Source: Pseudoalteromonas rubra | GTDB taxonomy: Bacteria > Pseudomonadota > Gammaproteobacteria > Enterobacterales > Alteromonadaceae | Direction: 5' to 3' | Assembly (NCBI RefSeq): GCF_000967655.1 | Contig: NZ_JXYA01000054.1 | Span: forward strand, 17,205 to 81,204 | DNA length: 64,000 nucleotides | Part shown: positions 44,706 through 54,245 of the stretch, in pieces | Numbering within the stretch: position 1 is the first letter of the stretch | How the letters are laid out: each line of letters opens with the position of its first letter | Made by a program: the position numbers and the translations under genes | The notes under the pieces: model-generated | Database searches by the model: none | The model's input: the letters and a program-made list of their open reading frames with translations, nothing else | What the model was told of the DNA's origin: nothing

Positions 44706-45641
44706 CTACTGAATATTACCTAGGCGTTCGAAACGAACTCCTGTTGGAACCCAGGAAGGCAAAATGCTGTCCGGGCCATTTTCAAAATCAAAACTCATCC
44801 AAATAAATACGGCTTTACCAACCAGGTTTTCTTTCGGTACGAAGCCCCACATACGGCTGTCCTGGCTGTTGTTACGGTTGTCACCCATGGCAAAATAACT
44901 GCCCTCAGGCACCACCCACTCATCACGACGAGTGCCAGGTTGCTGGTAATAACGCTCGGTCAGTTCGGGCAACTGAGGTGTCACCAGTACATCATGCGTC
45001 ACACCCGGCAGGCTTTCGGTCAGCCGAACCATTTGCATCGCACCTTGTTTAAATTCATCGCGGTTGACGATATCGAGGTTAATCTTATTAAACTCACCAC
45101 ACGCCAGCCCATCGCGCTGTTGTTCACCTTCATTGCAATGCGGCTTTATATATAGCTGACGATCACGATACACGATACGATCGCCAGGCAAACCGATAAT
45201 GCGCTTGATGAAGTCAATGCGCTCATCCAGCGGGAACTTAAATACCGCGATGTCGCCTCGCTGTGGATCGTCCACTTCAACCAACTGACTGCGCCAGACC
45301 GGGTCCTTGATGCCATACGCGTACTTTTGTACCAGGATAAAATCGCCGTCCAGCAGCGTTGGCATCATTGAACCAGATGGTATCTGGAAGGGTTCAAAAA
45401 TAAATGAGCGGAACACTGTGATCGCAGCAATCATCGGAAAGATAGATTTTGCGCTTTCAGTGATGGCAGGCACAGGTGCTATCTGCTCAATGGTTTCCTC
45501 ATCAAGCGGCTGCTCAGACGCGCCTTGTGCTAATGCGATACGCTCCTTACGCTTAGGCGCGTAAAGCAAATGATCGATTAGCCATATCAAGCCCGAGCCG
45601 AGCGTCAATAACACCAAAAATACTGAAAAATAACCTGCCAT
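44706..45641 (-). CDS. lepB: Signal peptidase I
   Basis: 311 aa. Two N-terminal membrane helices (FLVLLTLGSGLIWLI and MIAAITVFRSFIFEPF) precede the catalytic domain. The catalytic Ser is in PSGSMMPTLLDGD, and the Lys lies in the FIKRIIGLPGDR segment. It cleaves signal peptides on the periplasmic face of the inner membrane. Operon with lepA upstream and rnc downstream. Confidence 0.97.
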   Translation of the reverse strand: MAGYFSVFLVLLTLGSGLIWLIDHLLYAPKRKERIALAQGASEQPLDEETIEQIAPVPAITESAKSIFPMIAAITVFRSFIFEPFQIPSGSMMPTLLDGDFILVQKYAYGIKDPVWRSQLVEVDDPQRGDIAVFKFPLDERIDFIKRIIGLPGDRIVYRDRQLYIKPHCNEGEQQRDGLACGEFNKINLDIVNRDEFKQGAMQMVRLTESLPGVTHDVLVTPQLPELTERYYQQPGTRRDEWVVPEGSYFAMGDNRNNSQDSRMWGFVPKENLVGKAVFIWMSFDFENGPDSILPSWVPTGVRFERLGNIQ

Positions 45642-45652
45642 AATAATTCCTG

Positions 45653-47440
45653 TTACTTACCTACTTTAAGAATCGCAAGGAAAGCATCCTGTGGCACTTC
45701 AACGTTGCCCAGCTGCTTCATACGTTTCTTACCTTCTTTTTGCTTTTGCAGTAGTTTCTTCTTACGACTGACATCACCACCATAACACTTCGCGATGACG
45801 TTTTTACGTAACTGTTTCACGGTTGTACGCGCGATCACATGGTTACCAATCGCAGCCTGAATCGCAATATCAAACATTTGGCGTGGGATAAGCTCGCGTA
45901 GTGCGTCAGCTAACTGGCGTCCACGACCTTGAGAATTCTCACGGTGTGCAATAATTGCCAGTGCGTCAACCCGGTCGCCATTGATCAGAATGTCTACACG
46001 GACCATGTCGGATGTCTGGAAACGCTTAAAGTTGTAGTCCAGTGACGCAAACCCGCGGCTGGTCGACTTAAGCTTATCAAAGAAGTCCATTACTACTTCT
46101 GCCATTGGCAACTCATACGTCACCGCAACTTGCTTACCGTGGTAGCTCATTTTGGTCTGCACGCCGCGTTTTTCAACACACAATGTGATGACATTGCCCA
46201 GGTATTCCTGAGGCACCAGAATATTGGCCTCTACAATCGGCTCACGAATTTCAATGATGTCATTAACCGGAGGCAGATCAGACGGGTTATCGATTTGGAT
46301 AACGCCATCTTTGGTTTCCACTTCGTACACTACCGTCGGTGCCGTCGTGATCAGATCCATATCGTATTCACGTTCAAGACGTTCCTGAATGATCTCCATG
46401 TGGAGCATACCCAGGAAGCCACAACGGAAGCCAAAGCCCAGTGCAGTTGAATTCTCCGGCTCGAAGAACAAAGACGCATCATTGAGGCTCAGCTTGTTCA
46501 GTGCATCACGGAAGTTCTCGTAATCGTCTGACGAAATCGGGAACATACCCGCATAAACCTGCGGTTTAACACGCTTAAAGCCTGGCAGACGCTCTTTCGC
46601 AGGCTCTTTGGTCAGGGTGATGGTATCCCCCACCGGCGCACCATGAATGTCTTTGATACCGGCAATGACAAAGCCTACTTCACCGGTTTTCAATACCCCG
46701 GTTTCGGTTTGTTTCGGGGTGAAAATACCGACTTTATCAGCGATGTGCGTCTGATCTGTCGACATAATCTTAATCTTGTCACCACGACGCAGCTCACCGT
46801 GCTTGATACGCACCAAAGACACAACGCCCTGGTACGAGTCAAACCAGGAATCGATGATCAGGGCCTGCAGTGGCTGCTCCGGCTCACCTACTGGTGGCGG
46901 CACGTCGCGCACGATCATTTCCAGTACCTCGTCGATACCGATACCTGTCTTGGCACTACACTGCACCGCTTCAAGCGCTTCTATGCCGACGATTTCTTCA
47001 ATCTCTTCTGCAACGCGCAAAGGATCGGCCTGCGGCAAGTCGATTTTGTTCAACACCGGCAGAACTTCAAGGTCCATTTCAATCGCGGTGTAGCAGTTTG
47101 CCAGGGTCTGAGCTTCTACGCCCTGACCGGCATCAACAACCAGCAAAGCGCCTTCACAGGCAGCCAGTGAACGTGATACTTCGTAGCTGAAGTCAACGTG
47201 TCCCGGTGTGTCGATAAAGTTAAGCTGATACGTTTCGCCATCATTGGCTTTATAGTTCAGTGTCACGCTCTGCGCTTTGATGGTGATCCCACGCTCTCGC
47301 TCAAGGTCCATCGAATCCAGCACCTGCTGCTGCATCTCGCGATCTGTTAAGCCGCCGCATACCTGGATTAAGCGGTCCGAAAGGGTCGATTTCCCGTGGT
47401 CTATATGGGCAATAATTGAAAAGTTACGGATGTGCTTCAT
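45653..47440 (-). CDS. lepA: Elongation factor 4 (LepA)
   Basis: 595 aa, the usual length. Translational GTPase with G1 AHIDHGKSTL, G3 DTPGH, G4 NKID, EF-G-like domains II, III and V, and the LepA C-terminal domain ending KRMKQLGNVEVPQDAFLAIL. It acts on stalled or newly initiated ribosomes. It is followed 11 bp later by lepB. Confidence 0.98.
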   Translation of the reverse strand: MKHIRNFSIIAHIDHGKSTLSDRLIQVCGGLTDREMQQQVLDSMDLERERGITIKAQSVTLNYKANDGETYQLNFIDTPGHVDFSYEVSRSLAACEGALLVVDAGQGVEAQTLANCYTAIEMDLEVLPVLNKIDLPQADPLRVAEEIEEIVGIEALEAVQCSAKTGIGIDEVLEMIVRDVPPPVGEPEQPLQALIIDSWFDSYQGVVSLVRIKHGELRRGDKIKIMSTDQTHIADKVGIFTPKQTETGVLKTGEVGFVIAGIKDIHGAPVGDTITLTKEPAKERLPGFKRVKPQVYAGMFPISSDDYENFRDALNKLSLNDASLFFEPENSTALGFGFRCGFLGMLHMEIIQERLEREYDMDLITTAPTVVYEVETKDGVIQIDNPSDLPPVNDIIEIREPIVEANILVPQEYLGNVITLCVEKRGVQTKMSYHGKQVAVTYELPMAEVVMDFFDKLKSTSRGFASLDYNFKRFQTSDMVRVDILINGDRVDALAIIAHRENSQGRGRQLADALRELIPRQMFDIAIQAAIGNHVIARTTVKQLRKNVIAKCYGGDVSRKKKLLQKQKEGKKRMKQLGNVEVPQDAFLAILKVGK

Positions 47441-47498
47441 ATACTGGATTCTAAACTTCTGTTTTTCACAAATAGAGATTAAACGCCGATTTTACAAT

Positions 47499-47957
47499 TT
47501 ATTTGGCGCAATCACCATCTATTTGCGTTAGGGGAAGGCTAATTGGATAAATTTTTATCACTTTGATGTCATGACGCAGCGCTTTTGTGCGTTGTTTTGC
47601 GATTTGAAAGCCTGTCAGGCCACCCAATGCAGCGGCCAGGATCTGCCAGGGTTCAGACACCCCCAGCATCAGGTGAGCAACAAACATGGCTAAAAACGCC
47701 ATTGCCAGCGGTAACAAATAGACCCAAAGTGCATTTTCGACGACTTTACTGTCATCCAGTGCCAGGGTCATTTTTTGTCCAACCTGTACGGATTCCTCAC
47801 ACACTATGGGCAAGGCCTTTTTGTTGCTGCCAAACAGCTTGCTGAAGATCTGTGAACCGCACTTGCCATTGCAGCCGGCACAAGCCGGCTTGTCTTCGGC
47901 AACGAGCCAGACAGTATCGCGTTCAACCCGCGAGACGGTAAGCGTTTGTTCTATCAT
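47499..47957 (-). CDS. rseC: Sigma-E factor regulatory protein RseC
   Basis: 152 aa. The Cys cluster CAGCNGKCG near residue 25 is the SoxR-reducing/RseC signature. Two adjacent membrane helices follow (WVYLLPLAMAFLAMFVAHLMLG and ILAAALGGLTGFQIA). It is an inner membrane protein linked to redox control and to sigma-E. The ATG overlaps the rseB stop (ATGA). 58 bp precede lepA. Confidence 0.93.
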   Translation of the reverse strand: MIEQTLTVSRVERDTVWLVAEDKPACAGCNGKCGSQIFSKLFGSNKKALPIVCEESVQVGQKMTLALDDSKVVENALWVYLLPLAMAFLAMFVAHLMLGVSEPWQILAAALGGLTGFQIAKQRTKALRHDIKVIKIYPISLPLTQIDGDCAK

Positions 47958-48907
47958 AGCGGCCGTGTCACCGACTCAGCGATTGCCTTGGCCGTCATTG
48001 TTGGTATCTTGCCAACCACAGAAACGTCAAATGCACCGGAGTTGTGGACATACACTGTGGTTGCGCCAGAACTGAGCGCGCCGCTGGCTCTTTGCCCCGA
48101 CAAGGGTCTTTGTACAAATACGGAGAACTCCACCAAGCCGTCGGAAAACAAAAAGTAATCCGCCAGTTCATTGTTCAAGTCAAGCTTGTGACGGTCCGAC
48201 TTGAGTAGTTTAAAACCTTCTGGCAACCAGCCAATACGCCAGTTGTTTTGCAATTTTTGCGTGCTTTCTGCCGGCGCAAGAGACGCTAAAGGCATAGGAA
48301 AGTCTTTACTGCTCAACTCTATCAGCGGTGGCGCCGGTTGCTCGGTCACACTGATGTGGGTGAGCTGCAACTGCTCTAACACTTCACCTTGCTGGGTGAC
48401 ATAGGCGGCTTTAAGCAGCAGCGCAGATTGAATATCAATCCACAGCCAGTAATTGTATTTATGTTCATCTTTAGATACTAAGCGAACAAGCTGCGCGGCT
48501 CTGTCGGCAATTCGCTCTTTACCACCGAGCACAAAATCGTAACTGTTCGACAGGCTGCCCACTTCGCCAAACAAAATTTCCGGAATGGGGCCCGCTATGG
48601 CATCGGTTTCGATAGAATAAGGTTGGGTTTGTGGCTCGAAGTAGGTGACTTTATTATCGACGCGCACCACTTCCAGGCCAGCACCGTTTTGTCGGCTGAG
48701 AATTTCCAGTTCACTGTTGTCCACTTTGCCGTGGATCCAGCGGTACGGTTCCATCCCCTTGCCTTTCACCACCACAAATGATGCATCAAAGTTACGCTCC
48801 TGAATGGCAGAAGACATATCAGTGAGCAGCTGTTTTGCATTAATGATTTCGCTGGCAACAACCTGGGCACTCAGGCCCACTCCCAGTAGTAACGCAAACC
48901 ACTTCAT
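47954..48907 (-). CDS. rseB: Periplasmic sigma-E regulator RseB
   Basis: 317 aa. The signal peptide MKWFALLLGVGLSAQVVAS is followed by the MucB/RseB lipid-binding fold (LLTDMSSAIQERNFDASFVV, IPEILFGEVGSLSNSYDFVLGG). It binds RseA and lipopolysaccharide or lipoprotein and protects RseA from DegS. The start codon follows directly after rseA; the stop overlaps rseC. Confidence 0.94.
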   Translation of the reverse strand: MKWFALLLGVGLSAQVVASEIINAKQLLTDMSSAIQERNFDASFVVVKGKGMEPYRWIHGKVDNSELEILSRQNGAGLEVVRVDNKVTYFEPQTQPYSIETDAIAGPIPEILFGEVGSLSNSYDFVLGGKERIADRAAQLVRLVSKDEHKYNYWLWIDIQSALLLKAAYVTQQGEVLEQLQLTHISVTEQPAPPLIELSSKDFPMPLASLAPAESTQKLQNNWRIGWLPEGFKLLKSDRHKLDLNNELADYFLFSDGLVEFSVFVQRPLSGQRASGALSSGATTVYVHNSGAFDVSVVGKIPTMTAKAIAESVTRPL

Positions 48908-49507
48908 CTACTTTGCTTGTTCCTCTTTTTCTTGCTGTGCCTGTTGAGCCAGGGCATGTGCCATTCTGGACTGGCGCTGATGCTCAAGTACCAGTGCACC
49001 AATACGTTGCTGTTGCAACTCTCTTAAACCTTTTTCAGCACTTTCCAGTGCAGGCTCTGAAGACAGGCTCACTGGCGACACCGAACCGGTTACCGGTGTG
49101 GATTGTAACACAGGAAAGTCGCCATTGGCTTGTTCCTGCGGACTATAATTGCTCACTCCCAGCACCGCCACCAAAGACACACTGGCTGCAATTGCAACCT
49201 GAGCCAAAGGCTTGCGCCAGTTCGACAAGGTAACAACGTTGTCTTCCTGAGGGGCTTTTTGTGGTTGCTGTTGTGATACCTGTTCGCCATAAGTAGCTTC
49301 ATCGGCGAGTGCATCCGCTATGCTGGCGGTAATATCTATGCAAGGAGCCTGATTTTGCTGGCTACGCATTGCATCACCTATCAGCGCGTAGCGGGCAAAC
49401 TTATCTGCATCGAACTGTGCCTGACTGGCGTTATCCAGTGCCTGCTCGGCATCGAGAATACTGGATGTAACTTGGCCGTCTTTGACATTAAAGTTTGATT
49501 GCGTCAT
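48908..49507 (-). CDS. rseA: Anti-sigma-E factor RseA
   Basis: 199 aa. The N-terminal sigma-binding domain (about 1-80), one membrane helix (LAQVAIAASVSLVAVLGVSNY, near 105-125) and a periplasmic domain ending in a Gln-rich coiled coil are all present. Regulated proteolysis by DegS and RseP is the known mechanism. Its ATG overlaps the rpoE stop by 4 bp (ATGA), giving translational coupling. Confidence 0.95.
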   Translation of the reverse strand: MTQSNFNVKDGQVTSSILDAEQALDNASQAQFDADKFARYALIGDAMRSQQNQAPCIDITASIADALADEATYGEQVSQQQPQKAPQEDNVVTLSNWRKPLAQVAIAASVSLVAVLGVSNYSPQEQANGDFPVLQSTPVTGSVSPVSLSSEPALESAEKGLRELQQQRIGALVLEHQRQSRMAHALAQQAQQEKEEQAK

Positions 49508-50088
49508 CTACTATTACCTATGAGTGGGTTAATATTATTGTCAATGGCTTCACGCGCTCTGAAAATCCGCGATCTGACGGTGCCCACCGGGCAATCCATC
49601 ACAACAGCGATTTCCTCATAGCTCATGCCTTCAATCTCACGCAGCGTAATTGCCGTTTTAAGATCATCTGGTAGCGATTCAATGGTCCTGAAAATCACTG
49701 CCTTGATCTCATCGCTAAGCAACAAGCTTTCCGGAGATGCGTTTGACCTGAGCTGCTCTGCGCCATCATAAAATTCGGCTTCCTCTGCATCTACGTCGTT
49801 TGCCGGCGGTTTACGCCCTTGTGCCACCAGATAATTCTTCGAGCAATTAACGGCAATCCGGTACAGCCAGGTATAAAATGCACTGTCACCCCGAAAATTG
49901 GGTAAAGCCCGGTACGCCTTAATAAACGCTTCTTGTGCCACATCGGCCACGTCGCCCGAATTGGACACGTAACGCGAGATCAATGCTGCAACTTTGTTCT
50001 GATATTTGGCAACCAACAAATTGAACGCATTTTTATCTCCTTGCTGAACACGCCGAACTATCTCTAAATCTAAATCCTGCTCGCTCAT
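49504..50088 (-). CDS. rpoE: RNA polymerase sigma-E factor
   Basis: 194 aa ECF sigma factor. Region 2 carries DVAQEAFIKAYRALPNFRGDSAFYTWLYRIA, and region 4 has REIEGMSYEEIAVVMDCPVGTVRSRI. It controls envelope-stress genes such as bam factors. It heads rpoE-rseA-rseB-rseC and is divergent from nadB, as in other gammaproteobacteria. A sigma-E-type promoter lies 78 bp upstream, which implies autoregulation. Confidence 0.97.
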   Translation of the reverse strand: MSEQDLDLEIVRRVQQGDKNAFNLLVAKYQNKVAALISRYVSNSGDVADVAQEAFIKAYRALPNFRGDSAFYTWLYRIAVNCSKNYLVAQGRKPPANDVDAEEAEFYDGAEQLRSNASPESLLLSDEIKAVIFRTIESLPDDLKTAITLREIEGMSYEEIAVVMDCPVGTVRSRIFRAREAIDNNINPLIGNSR

Positions 50089-50165
50089 TCGAGCCGGTAC
50101 TCCTCTTTGCTATTACTTGTTTTTCACACACATTGTCGCGCATTGTTGCCATCTTTTACAGCTAC

Positions 50166-50192
50166 TCTGACTTAGTGCTGAATAAAAAGTTC
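50166..50192 (-). promoter_or_regulatory. Sigma-E autoregulatory promoter of rpoE
   Basis: On the minus strand GAACTT (50192-50187), 16-bp spacer, TCAGA (50170-50166), a close match to the sigma-E consensus GGAACTT-N16-TCAAA/TCTGA. The leader would be about 70 nt. A second, sigma-70-type promoter upstream is expected but not assigned. Confidence 0.75.
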
Positions 50193-50346
50193 TGTTTTTT
50201 TGATATTTTTTTTAAAATACCGCGTATTGTCACGTCATAAACGTATTCGGTGTCGGATAAAACAGCGCGCGGCAACATTGCGCTAAGCATAGCAGATTTA
50301 TCACAACACACAGAATATCAGGTTTAATTAGCTAAGACCCACTAAC

Positions 50347-51957
50347 ATGAAAGAACAAGTTCAGCACCAAACAGATGTCATTATCGTCGGCAGCGGCGCA
50401 GCCGGGCTAAGCCTGGCCCTGTCGCTGGCCAACACCTGTCGCGTCACGGTACTCAGTAAGGGCGACCTGCGTGAAGGCTCAACCTTGTACGCACAAGGCG
50501 GCATTGCTGCGGTGTTTGATAAGAAAAATGACAGCATTGAATCCCATGTGGAAGATACTCTTGCAGCAGGTGCAGGACTGTGCGACAGAGAAGCCGTACA
50601 TTATACCGCGTCTAACGCTAAGCAGTGCCTGAAATGGTTAATTGAGCAGGGCGTGCCATTCGATATGGAATTCGACAGCAAAGGAAAGGAGCGTTTTCAC
50701 CTGACGCGTGAAGGCGGCCACAGCCATCGCCGTATCCTGCATGCGGCCGATGCCACAGGTAAAGCGGTCCAGTCGACTTTGATTGAACGCGTTCAGGAAC
50801 ACCCCAACATTTTGCTGCTGGAACAGTATAACGCCATTGATCTCATTACTCATGGCGCTTCAGGGCAAAAGGTGGTGCATGGCCTGTACGTTTACAACCG
50901 TCGTGCCAATCAAGTTGAAACTGTCACCGCTAAGTTTGTTGCGCTGGCAACCGGTGGCGCCAGTAAAGTGTACCTTTATACGTCTAACCCGGACGTATCC
51001 AGCGGCGACGGGATTGCAATGGCGTGGCGCGCCGGCTGTCGCGTTGCCAACATGGAATTTAATCAATTTCACCCAACCAGCCTGTACCACCCTGAGCTGC
51101 AAAACTTTTTGATCACCGAAGCCATGCGTGGCGAAGGCGCTTTATTAAGACGCCCCGACGGCACCCGGTTTATGCCAGATTTTGATGATCGGGAAGAATT
51201 AGCGCCCCGTGATGTGGTGGCCCGCGCCATCGACTACGAGATGAAACGCCTCGGTGCCAACTGTGTGTATCTGGACATTTCTCATAAAGACAAAGACTTC
51301 ATTATTGAGCACTTCCCGACCATTTACGCCAAGTGTTTGAGTGTAGGCCTGGATATCACCAAAGAGCCTATCCCGGTGGTGCCCGCCGCACATTATACCT
51401 GCGGCGGTGTGATGACGGACTTCAATGGCCTGACCGATATCAGCAATCTGTACGCCATCGGCGAAGTCGCCTATACCGGGCTTCATGGCGCCAATCGTAT
51501 GGCCAGTAACTCTTTACTTGAATGTATTGTGTTTGCTCACGCCGCTGCCAAGGACATTCTCGCCAAACTGGATACCCAGCCGTTGCCGCCACAGCTGCCG
51601 GAATGGGACGAAAGCCAGGTCAGTGACTCAGATGAGGAGGTGGTGATCACCCACAACTGGCATGAACTCAGGCTGTTTATGTGGGACTATGTTGGCATTG
51701 TACGCTCGACCAAACGCCTGGAGCGGGCACTGCGTCGGGTTGAGTTATTACAACAGGAAATCCAGGAGTACTACTCACACTTCAGAGTCAGCAATAACCT
51801 GCTGGAGCTGCGTAACCTGGTGCAAGTCGCAGAGCTGATCATTCGCAGCGCGCTGGCCAGAAAAGAAAGTCGTGGACTGCATTATACGCTCGACTACCCA
51901 GACAGTGCCCAGACCACCGCACCAACGGTGCTCACGCCCAGCAAAATCAAACGTTAA
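50347..51957 (+). CDS. nadB: L-aspartate oxidase
   Basis: 536 aa. First step of NAD synthesis from aspartate. The FAD-binding IVGSGAAGLSLALSL near residue 13, the active-site TREGGHSHRRI, and the HYTCGGV and GLHGANRMASNSLLE motifs are all present. Divergent from rpoE over 258 bp, a gammaproteobacterial arrangement. nadA and nadC are not in the window. Confidence 0.97.
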   Translation: MKEQVQHQTDVIIVGSGAAGLSLALSLANTCRVTVLSKGDLREGSTLYAQGGIAAVFDKKNDSIESHVEDTLAAGAGLCDREAVHYTASNAKQCLKWLIEQGVPFDMEFDSKGKERFHLTREGGHSHRRILHAADATGKAVQSTLIERVQEHPNILLLEQYNAIDLITHGASGQKVVHGLYVYNRRANQVETVTAKFVALATGGASKVYLYTSNPDVSSGDGIAMAWRAGCRVANMEFNQFHPTSLYHPELQNFLITEAMRGEGALLRRPDGTRFMPDFDDREELAPRDVVARAIDYEMKRLGANCVYLDISHKDKDFIIEHFPTIYAKCLSVGLDITKEPIPVVPAAHYTCGGVMTDFNGLTDISNLYAIGEVAYTGLHGANRMASNSLLECIVFAHAAAKDILAKLDTQPLPPQLPEWDESQVSDSDEEVVITHNWHELRLFMWDYVGIVRSTKRLERALRRVELLQQEIQEYYSHFRVSNNLLELRNLVQVAELIIRSALARKESRGLHYTLDYPDSAQTTAPTVLTPSKIKR

Positions 51958-51967
51958 TGCCATTCGG

Positions 51968-51982
51968 GCCCGAAGTTCGGGC
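51968..51982. terminator. Small GC hairpin between nadB and ygfX
   Basis: GCCCGAA-G-TTCGGGC dyad, practical stem of 5 bp (GCCCG/CGGGC), adjacent to both stop codons. No T-run. Confidence 0.4.
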
Positions 51983-52393
51983 TCATATCATCTGCAATAC
52001 CTGGCGGCATAATTGTCGCCAGTATTGTTCATCCATTGCGTGGCGCATCACGCCAATATGCCGGGTGCCCTGTTCGGTCTTAACGCTCAGCACTAAAGCG
52101 CTATGAAAATACAGGTGCGCTGCCTTTAACTGCCCCTGCCAGTGCTGCTGCGAAGCCGATACAAACACCAAGCCTTGCTCCGGCAAGACGCCGAGCTGCC
52201 CTGAAGGTATAAAGTATTGGCGCGCCTTGTATCTGGCAAAGTAATAACCCAACAAGCAGGTGCCACTATGCCACCACCAAAGAGTTGGCGCTGCGATGAT
52301 CAGGGCCAAAGCCAGGCAGCAAAAAAAGACCACGATGAATTTGTGGTCTGGTGTGTTCTGTGTGAAGTAAAAGCTAAGCGCGGACCCGGTCAA
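51983..52393 (-). CDS. ygfX: YgfX/CptA family membrane protein
   Basis: 136 aa from a TTG start that overlaps sdhE by 20 bp; no ATG fits better. Two N-terminal helices (FIVVFFCCLALALIIAAPTLWWW) and a soluble tail match the YgfX fold. YgfX (CptA) has been described as a membrane toxin affecting FtsZ and MreB, paired with SdhE (CptB) as antitoxin, but the pair also fits respiratory-chain assembly. The gene order and overlap support assignment. Confidence 0.8.
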   Translation of the reverse strand: MTGSALSFYFTQNTPDHKFIVVFFCCLALALIIAAPTLWWWHSGTCLLGYYFARYKARQYFIPSGQLGVLPEQGLVFVSASQQHWQGQLKAAHLYFHSALVLSVKTEQGTRHIGVMRHAMDEQYWRQLCRQVLQMI

Positions 52394-52625
52394 GAACGAA
52401 CTTTACCATCGCATCCAGCTCGGGATAAGGACATGCCTCATGACCCATAAACCAGGCAAACAAATCGGGATCTTCAACTTCCAGTAAACGTTGAAACACT
52501 AGTTTATCCTGCTCAGATAACTGGTCATACGCTTCGTCAACGAAAGGCTCCAGTAAAATATCCAGCTCTAGCATGCCACGGCGACATGCCCACTTTGTGC
52601 GGGCTTTTGAATACAACTCAGCCAT
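52374..52625 (-). CDS. sdhE: Succinate dehydrogenase assembly factor SdhE (YgfY/CptB)
   Basis: 83 aa from ATG 52625; a GTG three codons upstream is less likely. The RRGMLELDILL motif contains the RGxxE flavinylation signature, and the helical bundle ends FAWFMGHEACPY. It attaches FAD to SdhA and FrdA. Overlaps ygfX and is divergent from ygfZ, which is a common arrangement. Confidence 0.95.
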   Translation of the reverse strand: MAELYSKARTKWACRRGMLELDILLEPFVDEAYDQLSEQDKLVFQRLLEVEDPDLFAWFMGHEACPYPELDAMVKFVLDRVRA

Positions 52626-52786
52626 AATTTCCACATACCCCTAAAATTTGTCGTGTCGAGGCGATTATAACGTATCCTGCGGTGCACGTTAACTGGGTGA
52701 ATAAACAATAATCCTGCCTTTGGCGCCTATCTCAGCTGCGAGAATTACGGTAATATTAGGTAAATTCTTCAACAAGGATCAATAAG

Positions 52787-53704
52787 ATGGCACAAGCAAA
52801 TGCATATCCTCTTAGTTTACAATTGATCTCTGTAAGCGGCGCCGATAAGTTGAGTTACCTGCATGGCCAGGTCACCCAGGATCTCAATCTGCTGACGGAT
52901 GATAACTACCTGTGGGCCGGGCATTGCAGCCCCAAAGGCAAATTATGGGCAACGCTCAGGCTGAGTAAGTTAAACGACTCCTATCTGCTACTTGGCTCCC
53001 AGGCCGAAACCGACGCATCCTGCCGTGAGTTAAAAAAATATGGCGTGTTCGCCAAAGTTGATATTGAGATCACCCACCATCAGGTTATTGGTATTCTGAC
53101 CGATGACATGACACACACTAGCGAGCAGCTCGGACTCACCTTCGCTCAGGAGGCCAATGCCTGTACATTTGCTGGCAATAATAAGGCACTGCAACTGGAC
53201 AGCCAACGACTTCTGCTGATTGTAGAGCACGGCTACACCTTGCCACAAGGCATAGCGTTACACACAGATCCGACGCCGTTTGAGACCGCTTCGATTCTGG
53301 CCGGCGAGCCACAGCTGGGCGAGTCAAGCATTGACGAGTATGTTCCTCAAATGGTGAACCTGCAGGCACTCGGCGCGATCAGCTTTAAAAAAGGCTGCTA
53401 TACTGGTCAGGAAACGGTGGCCCGAATGCGTTACCTGGGTAAGAACAAACGTGCCTTGTATATCGTCAAAGGTCAGGCTGCAGCGCATCCGCGGGAATCC
53501 GAACTTGAAATACAACTGGATGGTGATAACTGGCGCCGGGCCGGTAAAGTGATCCACCAGGCCTACGACAGCACAAGTCAGGACTATTATGCGCTGGCTG
53601 TAATGGCCAACGATTTAACCGACGCATCCGTTTTGCGCGGCAAAACACACCCGGACGTAGCGCTGGCTATCCAGCCACTACCCTACTCTTTAGAAGACAA
53701 TTAA
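52787..53704 (+). CDS. ygfZ: tRNA-modifying protein YgfZ (folate-dependent)
   Basis: 305 aa. The family signature KKGCYTGQETVARMRYLGKNK is present with its Cys. It is a GcvT-like folate-binding protein that maintains Fe-S enzymes such as MiaB, affecting tRNA modification. The N-terminal SGADKLSYLHGQVTQDL is also typical. A GGATC lies 7 nt before the ATG. It forms an operon with slyD (11-bp gap). Confidence 0.94.
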   Translation: MAQANAYPLSLQLISVSGADKLSYLHGQVTQDLNLLTDDNYLWAGHCSPKGKLWATLRLSKLNDSYLLLGSQAETDASCRELKKYGVFAKVDIEITHHQVIGILTDDMTHTSEQLGLTFAQEANACTFAGNNKALQLDSQRLLLIVEHGYTLPQGIALHTDPTPFETASILAGEPQLGESSIDEYVPQMVNLQALGAISFKKGCYTGQETVARMRYLGKNKRALYIVKGQAAAHPRESELEIQLDGDNWRRAGKVIHQAYDSTSQDYYALAVMANDLTDASVLRGKTHPDVALAIQPLPYSLEDN

Positions 53705-53715
53705 GCGGAAATATT

Positions 53716-54201
53716 ATGAAGATTGCCCCGAATACCGTTGTAAAAATGCACTACGCTGTACTGGACAACGATGACAACAGCATAGACAACACCTTTGATG
53801 ATGAACCTCTGGAGTTTATCGTTGGTACGGGTTATTTGATTTCGGGCCTGGAAGATGCCTTGATGAGCAAACAAGCGGGTGACAAGTTCAGTGTCAGTGT
53901 CGAGCCGCAAAATGGCTATGGTGAGCGTCATGATAACCTGATGCAGGCTGTACCAAAAAGCATGTTCGAGGAAATGGAAGTTGAAGTCGGTATGCAATTT
54001 CGTGCAACCACAGACGAAGGTGAGCAAACCGTGATTGTGATCGGCATCGAAGGTGACGATGTTATCGTTGATGGCAACCACCCGCTGGCGGGCATCACGT
54101 TAAACTTTGATGTTGAAATTCTCGAAGTGCGCGAAGCCACATCCGAAGAGCTGGAGCATGGGCATGTACACAGTGAAGGCGGCTGTGGCCACCATCACTA
54201 A
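53716..54201 (+). CDS. slyD: FKBP-type peptidyl-prolyl isomerase SlyD
   Basis: 161 aa. The FKBP domain with an inserted flap (IF domain) is visible as LEFIVGTGYLISGLEDALMS and KFSVSVEPQNGYGERHDNL. The C-terminal tail HGHVHSEGGCGHHH is a short metal-binding region, shorter than that of Escherichia coli. It acts as chaperone and nickel-handling prolyl isomerase. It follows ygfZ and has a good terminator. Confidence 0.92.
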   Translation: MKIAPNTVVKMHYAVLDNDDNSIDNTFDDEPLEFIVGTGYLISGLEDALMSKQAGDKFSVSVEPQNGYGERHDNLMQAVPKSMFEEMEVEVGMQFRATTDEGEQTVIVIGIEGDDVIVDGNHPLAGITLNFDVEILEVREATSEELEHGHVHSEGGCGHHH

Positions 54202-54218
54202 TCCACACATAAACACTA

Positions 54219-54245
54219 GAAAGCGCCTATTGGGCGCTTTCTTTT
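54219..54245 (+). terminator. slyD terminator
   Basis: GAAAGCGCC (54219-54227) and GGCGCTTTC (54233-54241), 5-nt loop, then TTTT. The 3' end of the convergent membrane-protein gene lies within it. Confidence 0.85.
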
